11,425 bases of DNA from a bacterium (GTDB taxonomy: Bacteria; UBP14; UBA6098; B30-G16), in NCBI GenBank assembly GCA_003645115.1, contig QNEG01000025.1:1-11425 (forward strand), given 5' to 3'. Each line of letters starts with the position of its first letter. Position 1 is the first letter of the stretch. A program made the position numbers and the translations under genes. The notes beneath the pieces are model-generated. The model was not told the origin of the DNA. It saw only the letters and a list, made by a program, of their open reading frames with translations, and did not search any database. This document shows positions 7,020-11,425 of the stretch, one piece after another.

Positions 7020-8579
7020 ATGAAATATGCAATTATACTAATTATTTTATTTACATCGTGTTTTAGTCAAATTAGCGAAGATTCATTATGGGCAATATGG
7101 GATACCACTTATCTATACGATGCTACCAGTTTGGATGTAGAAACATTATGGGTCGATGATACCACATTCGCCGGTGTGGATTTCAATATCGGTGAAATTC
7201 GTTATACTTCTCGTGGAGTAGATGATGTTTCAATTAGAATTCAGGCATATTTTGCCGACCCCGGTGAAAGCAATGTTCCGGGAGTTATAGTCGGTCATGG
7301 AAATGGTGGCGAGGGTTCGTTGGAATTGGCATTGGGCACCGCAGTAGGTTTTCAGTCATTTGTTCTATCTATCAGCGGACCAGGATGTGGCGACAGCGAG
7401 GGCGCAGGTTCTGACCCCATAAACTGGATTAACACTGTCCCAAATGTCAAAAACAGCTGGATATTTCAATATTCGGTATCCGCTATACGAGGAATGACTT
7501 ACCTACTCGAATTGCCTCAAATAGATTCTAATTTGGTAGGATATACTGGTGCATCGGCGGGCGGAATTATGACTTTCCTCGCATCGGCGGTGGATAGACG
7601 ATGTGCATTCTCATTTCCTCTGCTCGCTAGCGGAGAATGGGAATTGGCAGCTGAATGCCCTAATGCCTGGTTTTTACTCGCAGCGGGTGATTCTATATCT
7701 ATCGAAGATGAACGAGTAGTAAGACTTTGTCAGCACTATGACCCCACAAATTATATCGGTTGGCATAATATTCCCACACTTGCGATTATCGGTGCACAGG
7801 ATGAATTCTTTCCCATATATGCTCTTTCCACATTCTGGGAAAGTTATGCTCATTCCGATGCACGATTATTGGTGGTGGCAAATTTCGACCATGCAGTGTA
7901 TTATGCCAATGATGAGGGCGAATATGATTCATTCAATAATTCCGAGACATTCGCCGAAAAAACACTTTATACTACCAGTGCTTTCTGGTATTCAATAAAA
8001 GAGGATATTCCCATACCGGAGACTCCCCAAGTGGAAGCCGAATTTTCAGCGGGAACACTTCGACTTACCGCAGAGATTAATCCCGCATTGACCACCAGTG
8101 TCAAGGCTTGGATATCGGTGGATTCCGGATGGACATTCCAGAATTACGAGATGTCGGGAAGTTATATCACACCATATCAGGTGGATATTCCATTACCCGA
8201 TGGTTTCGACCTGTCCAATACTATTTATTTTGTGGAGGCGAATGGACTGGGATACTATCTTACATCCATACCCTATGTGCCGATTCCAGTCAGATTGCGT
8301 CCGCTGCCAATCGATAGAATATCTGCCAAGCAAAATGTAAAGACGCAAGTTTCTATATATCCCAATCCGTTTAATTCCGTCTGTATGATAAATTTGCCAG
8401 ATAATATGAATTACATTGTGGAGATAATGGATGTTTCCGGCAAAGTAATTCGTCGATGGGAACAGCAAAGTAAAATATTATGGGAAGGATACGATGAAAC
8501 TCGCCATAAAGTTCCCAGTGGTATATACTTGCTGAAAATAGATGATAAATTGGCAGGGAAAATAATTTTTATGAAATAA
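7020..8579 (+). CDS. Secreted alpha/beta hydrolase with type-A T9SS sorting tail
   Basis: A 519-residue protein. It has an N-terminal signal (Lys2, hydrophobic 4-12). Cys14 in FTSC could make it a lipoprotein, but Phe at -3 is non-canonical, so ordinary cleavage near CFSQ is equally possible. The hydrolase domain (about 50-325) shows an oxyanion-type HGNGG (93-97), a nucleophile elbow G-A-S-A-G with Ser179, an acid Asp261 in GAQDEFFP, and His291 in NFDHAV: a complete triad in the right order. The fold class (acetyl-xylan esterase / dienelactone-hydrolase-like) suggests ester or acyl hydrolysis, but the substrate cannot be told. An Ig-like domain follows (about 335-425), then a tail with YPNPFN (447-452), VEIMDVSGKVIR and VPSGIYLLKI, the type-A T9SS sorting signature. 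Expected location is the cell surface or outside. It is last in its operon and abuts dut tail to tail. Confidence 0.92.
   Translation: MKYAIILIILFTSCFSQISEDSLWAIWDTTYLYDATSLDVETLWVDDTTFAGVDFNIGEIRYTSRGVDDVSIRIQAYFADPGESNVPGVIVGHGNGGEGSLELALGTAVGFQSFVLSISGPGCGDSEGAGSDPINWINTVPNVKNSWIFQYSVSAIRGMTYLLELPQIDSNLVGYTGASAGGIMTFLASAVDRRCAFSFPLLASGEWELAAECPNAWFLLAAGDSISIEDERVVRLCQHYDPTNYIGWHNIPTLAIIGAQDEFFPIYALSTFWESYAHSDARLLVVANFDHAVYYANDEGEYDSFNNSETFAEKTLYTTSAFWYSIKEDIPIPETPQVEAEFSAGTLRLTAEINPALTTSVKAWISVDSGWTFQNYEMSGSYITPYQVDIPLPDGFDLSNTIYFVEANGLGYYLTSIPYVPIPVRLRPLPIDRISAKQNVKTQVSIYPNPFNSVCMINLPDNMNYIVEIMDVSGKVIRRWEQQSKILWEGYDETRHKVPSGIYLLKIDDKLAGKIIFMK
8328..8576 (+). other. Type-A T9SS C-terminal sorting domain of the hydrolase
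   Basis: The last 83 residues contain VSIYPNPFNS, a central IVEIMDVSGKVIRRW strand pair and VPSGIYLLKI, ending KIIFMK. In T9SS cargo this beta-sandwich tail is recognised at the outer membrane and usually removed by the PorU sortase. The pattern is textbook for the family; functional sorting in this organism is inferred. Confidence 0.85.
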
Positions 8580-9011
8580 TCAAATTCCAGTGCTTCCGAA
8601 ACCGCCATCACCTCGTTCAGATTCGGTCAATTCATCGGCGATTACCAATTCTGCCGATGCCACCGGACAGATTATCATTTGAGCTATCCTATCACCATTG
8701 TTTATAGTGATTTGTTCTTTCCCAAAATTAGCGACGATTACTTTTACCTCGCCACGATAATCCTGGTCGATAGTCCCTGGCGAATTCGGTATTATCAGTC
8801 CGTAATCGAGGGAAAGTCCACTACGAGGACGAATTTGCGCCTCGAAACCGGCGGGAACCTCGATAGCGAAACCAGCGGGAATTATATTCCGCTCTCCGCA
8901 TTTCAAAGTGACCGCCGAATCCAATCGCGCAAAAATATCAAATCCCACTGCGTTATCGCTCATTCGCTCGGGAATTTTACCCCCAGGAAATAATTTTATC
9001 CTGATTTCCAT
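8580..9011 (-). CDS. dut: dUTP diphosphatase (dUTPase)
   Basis: A complete 143-residue protein, normal for trimeric bacterial dUTPases (about 140-155). It hydrolyses dUTP to dUMP and pyrophosphate, keeping uracil out of DNA and supplying dUMP for dTMP synthesis in the cytoplasm. All five family motifs are present in order: AVGFDIFA (21-28), RPRSGLSLDYGL (61-72), GTIDQDYRGE (79-88, Asp82 being the expected catalytic base), GDRIAQMII (106-114) and RGDGGFGSTG (133-142), the flexible C-terminal arm that closes over the substrate. The ATG at 9011 gives the usual N-terminus; no clear Shine-Dalgarno precedes it (AAGTGATG at best). It lies 26 bases after the porV-like gene, probably last in the eno operon. 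Its TGA directly abuts the TAA of the convergent hydrolase gene. Confidence 0.97.
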   Translation of the reverse strand: MEIRIKLFPGGKIPERMSDNAVGFDIFARLDSAVTLKCGERNIIPAGFAIEVPAGFEAQIRPRSGLSLDYGLIIPNSPGTIDQDYRGEVKVIVANFGKEQITINNGDRIAQMIICPVASAELVIADELTESERGDGGFGSTGI

Positions 9012-9037
9012 AGAACATCATCACTTGTCATATCTTG

Positions 9038-9979
9038 CTATTCCAGTTTTTGTGATGGGAAATTATATCCCACCGATATATTGTATGATTCTCCCAGTGA
9101 AAAATTATATCCTGCCGATGCACCCAGTTGAAATTTATTCAATTCGATTTTAGCGCCCGTAGTTAGTGAACCATCTTGTGTGCCCAGTGCGAATGTTAAT
9201 ATATCATCGTATGACAGCGCCATTCCTGCACGCAAAAATCCTATACCCTCCTCGATACCATAATTAACCTCGGGAGCGAGTTGAACAGCCCATTTCGATG
9301 CCAGTTTGAATTTCCATGATACTCCCAGCGAAAATGCTGGTAATCCAATCTCGTGAATATCATCATCCCAGAATAGTCGATATGTGGAAATATTCTGTGC
9401 GTAAGCACCGATTTTAACCGAATTCAATACATTCCACAGTGCTCCTGCCGAAAAAGCAAATCCCCATCCGCTATGCTGGGGGATTTTTTTGCGAACACCC
9501 TTTGCGGAAACTCCCACCGAAATATTGCGCCATTGTCGAGCAGCGGCGATGTTCAAGGCGACAGTGTAATGTCCCTGCTCATCGATTACACTGGGATAAT
9601 TATCTGCAGAAAGCGGTTCCTCGGAATTTTGCAGTTGGGTAATTTTAATTCCATCACCGCCGATAAAATCTGCGGAGACTCCATAACCCCAGTAATCCAT
9701 TGTTCTGGTCATACCGATCTGCATAGTGCTTACCAATCCTGTCCAGTGATTTCCGCCAGAGATAGCTACATTAGTTCCAGAAATCTCTGTGCATAGTGCG
9801 GGATTGCCACTGGCAGATAATCCATCTCGGGAAATTACGGTCTGGTTTCCTCCCATTCCCGAGGGAATTGCCCAGTTATCCAGCATAAATTCATCACTTT
9901 GATATGGTTCACCATTCACTATCCCTACCGTCAGAATAATTGGCAGGATAGACACTGCCCATAAAAAATACAATTTCAT
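9038..9979 (-). CDS. PorV/PorQ-like outer-membrane beta-barrel protein
   Basis: A 313-residue protein with a Sec signal peptide (Lys2, hydrophobic 4-21, likely cleavage after VNG at 23). The mature start has a glycine-rich segment, IPSGMGGNQTVISRDGLSAS followed by GNPAL (about 39-62), which corresponds to the conserved G-G-A...D-D...NPAGLA region of PorV/PorQ/UPF0164-type barrels. The rest is alternating amphipathic strands ending in aromatic residues (for example YWGYGVSADF, GWGFAFSAGALW, FQLGASAGYNF), typical of an outer-membrane barrel. In T9SS, PorV shuttles cargo to the attachment complex; PorQ-like relatives are less defined. Whether this copy acts as PorV cannot be decided from sequence alone, though the T9SS-type cargo next door makes it plausible. 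Start supported by GGAGG 8 bases upstream. It lies 23 bases after eno and 26 before dut. Confidence 0.8.
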   Translation of the reverse strand: MKLYFLWAVSILPIILTVGIVNGEPYQSDEFMLDNWAIPSGMGGNQTVISRDGLSASGNPALCTEISGTNVAISGGNHWTGLVSTMQIGMTRTMDYWGYGVSADFIGGDGIKITQLQNSEEPLSADNYPSVIDEQGHYTVALNIAAARQWRNISVGVSAKGVRKKIPQHSGWGFAFSAGALWNVLNSVKIGAYAQNISTYRLFWDDDIHEIGLPAFSLGVSWKFKLASKWAVQLAPEVNYGIEEGIGFLRAGMALSYDDILTFALGTQDGSLTTGAKIELNKFQLGASAGYNFSLGESYNISVGYNFPSQKLE

Positions 9980-9985
9980 AATAAT

Positions 9986-9992
9986 ATCCTCC
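9986..9992 (-). promoter_or_regulatory. Shine-Dalgarno of the porV-like gene
   Basis: Read on the minus strand this is GGAGGAT, with the GGAGG core 8 bases before the ATG at 9979. It lies in the 23-base spacer after the enolase stop codon, leaving no room for a promoter or terminator between the two genes. Confidence 0.85.
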
Positions 9993-10002
9993 GAATTTTA
10001 TA

Positions 10003-11277
10003 TTACAACCAGGGGAACAAATCTTTTGGTCGAGGATATTTAGCTACCTCATCCAACACCTCTTCTATTCTAAGCAGTTGATTATATTTTTCTACTCTTT
10101 CTGCACGGCAGGGAGCACCGGTCTTTATTTGTCCGGAATTGACCGCTACCGATAGGTCGGCGATAAATGTATCTGCGGTCTCTCCGCTGCGATGAGAAAT
10201 CACTGTATTCCAACCCACACGATGTGCCATCTCGATTGCAGCCATTGTCTCGCTCACTGTCCCGATTTGATTCAATTTTATCAATACCGCATTGGCAGTG
10301 TGTTCGCTTATCCCACGTTCGATAATTTGGGGATTGGTAACAAATATATCATCGCCTACAATTTGCAATCGGTCGCCGAGTCTATCTGTCATCTTTTTCC
10401 AGCCATCCCAATCCTCCTCGGCGAGTCCATCCTCTATCGAGACAACGGGGAATTGCTGAATGATTTTTTCATAATATTCAATCATCTCATCGGTTGTTCG
10501 CATCGAACCCTCAAATTTATATTTTCCATCTTCATAAAACCCGCTGGCAGCACAATCCACCGCCAGAAATATTTGTTCACCCGGTGTATATCCTGATTTC
10601 TCTATCGCTTCCATCAATAGCTCCAGTGCATCGGAATGCTTTTGCAGATTTGGAGCGAATCCGCCTTCATCTCCCACACTGGTGGATAAGTTCTTCTGGT
10701 GAAGCAATTTTTTCAAAGTATGGTATATTTCAGAACCGGCTCGGTAAGCTTCAGAATACGAATCTAATCCTGCGGGAACTATCATAAATTCCTGTATTTC
10801 CAGATTGTTATCGGCGTGTGCACCACCATTTATTACATTCATCTGGGGAACTGGCAGTAGTTTCGCTCCCACACCGCCGAGATATTTAAAAAGTGGCATC
10901 ATCAATTCTGTTGCTGAACCGTATGCGACCGCCATACTGACACTTAATATTGCATTTGCGCCCAATTTGCTCTTATTCTCGGTGCCATCCAATTCGATTA
11001 GGAATTCATCGATATATGCTTGCTCAGACGACTCTAATCCCTCCAGCGCAGGACCGATTATTTCGTTAACATTTTCCACCGCCTTGGACACACCTTTACC
11101 ATGCCATTGCTCTCCGCCATCGCGAAGTTCTAATGCCTCCCGTTTACCAGTAGATGCTCCCGAGGGCACCGCAGATGTCACTATTATTCCGCTTTCCAAC
11201 CCTACTTCGCATTCTATGGTCGGATTCCCGCGCGAATCCAATATTTGCCGTGCATTGATATAAACTATACTCGACAT
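10003..11277 (-). CDS. eno: Enolase (phosphopyruvate hydratase)
   Basis: A complete enolase of 424 residues, the usual length. It interconverts 2-phosphoglycerate and phosphoenolpyruvate in glycolysis and gluconeogenesis in the cytoplasm. The N-terminus MSSIVYINARQILDSRGNPT aligns with the standard MSKIV...DSRGNPT start. Mobile loop SGASTGKREALELRDG (39-54), active-site His154 in GGAHADNN, catalytic Glu204 in GDEGG, Mg ligands Asp241 (AVDCAAS), Glu282 (IEDGLAEED) and Asp309 (VGDD), catalytic Lys334 inside the family signature LIKLNQIGTVSET, and SHRSGETAD (361-369) are all present. An in-frame TTG at 11310 would add 11 residues unlike any enolase and has no ribosome-binding site, whereas ATG 11277 has a perfect one. 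First gene of the probable eno - porV-like - dut operon. Confidence 0.98.
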   Translation of the reverse strand: MSSIVYINARQILDSRGNPTIECEVGLESGIIVTSAVPSGASTGKREALELRDGGEQWHGKGVSKAVENVNEIIGPALEGLESSEQAYIDEFLIELDGTENKSKLGANAILSVSMAVAYGSATELMMPLFKYLGGVGAKLLPVPQMNVINGGAHADNNLEIQEFMIVPAGLDSYSEAYRAGSEIYHTLKKLLHQKNLSTSVGDEGGFAPNLQKHSDALELLMEAIEKSGYTPGEQIFLAVDCAASGFYEDGKYKFEGSMRTTDEMIEYYEKIIQQFPVVSIEDGLAEEDWDGWKKMTDRLGDRLQIVGDDIFVTNPQIIERGISEHTANAVLIKLNQIGTVSETMAAIEMAHRVGWNTVISHRSGETADTFIADLSVAVNSGQIKTGAPCRAERVEKYNQLLRIEEVLDEVAKYPRPKDLFPWL

Positions 11278-11280
11278 AAT

Positions 11281-11287
11281 ACCTCCT
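11281..11287 (-). promoter_or_regulatory. Shine-Dalgarno deciding the enolase start
   Basis: On the minus strand this is a perfect AGGAGGT, three bases (ATT) before the ATG at 11277. The spacer is shorter than the 7-9 bases of the other strong sites here, but the full 7-base complementarity and the match to known enolase N-termini make this the start. Confidence 0.8.
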
Positions 11288-11324
11288 GAAAATAATGGTG
11301 GGTATTCCAAATCTAAAATATATA

Positions 11325-11355
11325 ATAATGAAACTTATAATTATCGATTAGTCAA
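11325..11355 (-). promoter_or_regulatory. Weak candidate promoter of the eno operon
   Basis: The AT-rich stretch 11288-11425 upstream of eno has no gene visible on either strand. On the minus strand it holds TTGACT (11350-11355), one mismatch from a sigma70-type -35. A CATTAT (11325-11330) lies 19 bases further on, and other TATA-like hexamers (TATTAT, TATATT) lie nearby at longer spacing. None of the pairs is ideal, and FCB-group bacteria often use other promoter consensus sequences, so this is only a candidate. Confidence 0.3.
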
Positions 11356-11425
11356 GTAATAACTTTCATTTATACCTTTGTTATTTTTCAACCTCAAGGG
11401 AAAATTTTATTAATTATTTCAATAA

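Noticed and set aside
8567..8577. Palindrome aaaataatttt near the hydrolase stop as an intrinsic terminator
   Set aside because: It has no G or C in the stem and no proper T-tract on the far side, so a stable terminator hairpin is not expected.
8679..8993. Plus-strand open frame opposite dut
   Set aside because: It is the antisense shadow of a complete five-motif dUTPase and has no family resemblance of its own.
10805..11263. Plus-strand 152-codon open frame opposite eno
   Set aside because: Antisense to highly conserved enolase sequence. Its Ser/Pro-rich composition is what reversing that frame would give, and no start signal is visible.
11278..11310. Eleven-residue N-terminal extension of enolase from a TTG at 11310
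   Set aside because: The extra residues run through the Shine-Dalgarno AGGAGGT itself, and the standard enolase start (MSxIV) is at 11277.

Overview
The window reads as a chromosomal segment from an uncultivated, moderately AT-rich Gram-negative bacterium of the Fibrobacteres-Chlorobi-Bacteroidetes (FCB) type or a related candidate phylum such as WOR-3 or Cloacimonadota. The reasons are C-terminal domains of the type IX secretion (T9SS) style (a YPNPFN-type tail in one protein, an FTPNDDGKND-type tail in another), very long Ig-like surface proteins, lamin-tail domains in an exported protein, and a PorV/PorQ-like outer-membrane barrel. The phylum is an inference; the envelope type is better supported.

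Left half (1-8579, plus strand): three tightly packed genes that look like one transcription unit for cell-surface or secreted products. The first enters from beyond the left edge. It encodes a giant protein built from two alternating kinds of roughly 100-residue Ig-like module, followed by a FlgD/CHU_C-like C-terminal domain. Its stop codon overlaps the start of the second gene (ATGA), which encodes an exported protein with two lamin-tail domains, Ig-like linkers, an EF-hand-like DxDxDG loop and a cysteine-rich C-terminus. Twelve bases later, behind a strong ribosome-binding site, comes a secreted alpha/beta hydrolase with a complete Ser-Asp-His triad and a type-A T9SS sorting tail. No promoter for this unit lies in the window.

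Right half (8580-11277, minus strand): a probable eno - porV-like - dut operon with gaps of 23 and 26 bases. Enolase is a glycolytic housekeeping enzyme and dUTPase cleans the nucleotide pool. The barrel protein between them resembles the PorV/PorQ family, whose PorV member is the T9SS shuttle and attachment component. It may therefore be connected with export of the proteins on the left, but this is inference. The dut and hydrolase genes converge with no base between their stop codons, so no stand-alone terminator separates the two units.

The right edge (11278-11425) is an AT-rich leader holding the enolase ribosome-binding site and a weak candidate promoter. I see no RNA gene, insertion sequence, phage gene, CRISPR array or attachment site. 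The most unusual content is the two-type Ig array with its regular cysteine pattern and the combination of surface proteins in one operon.
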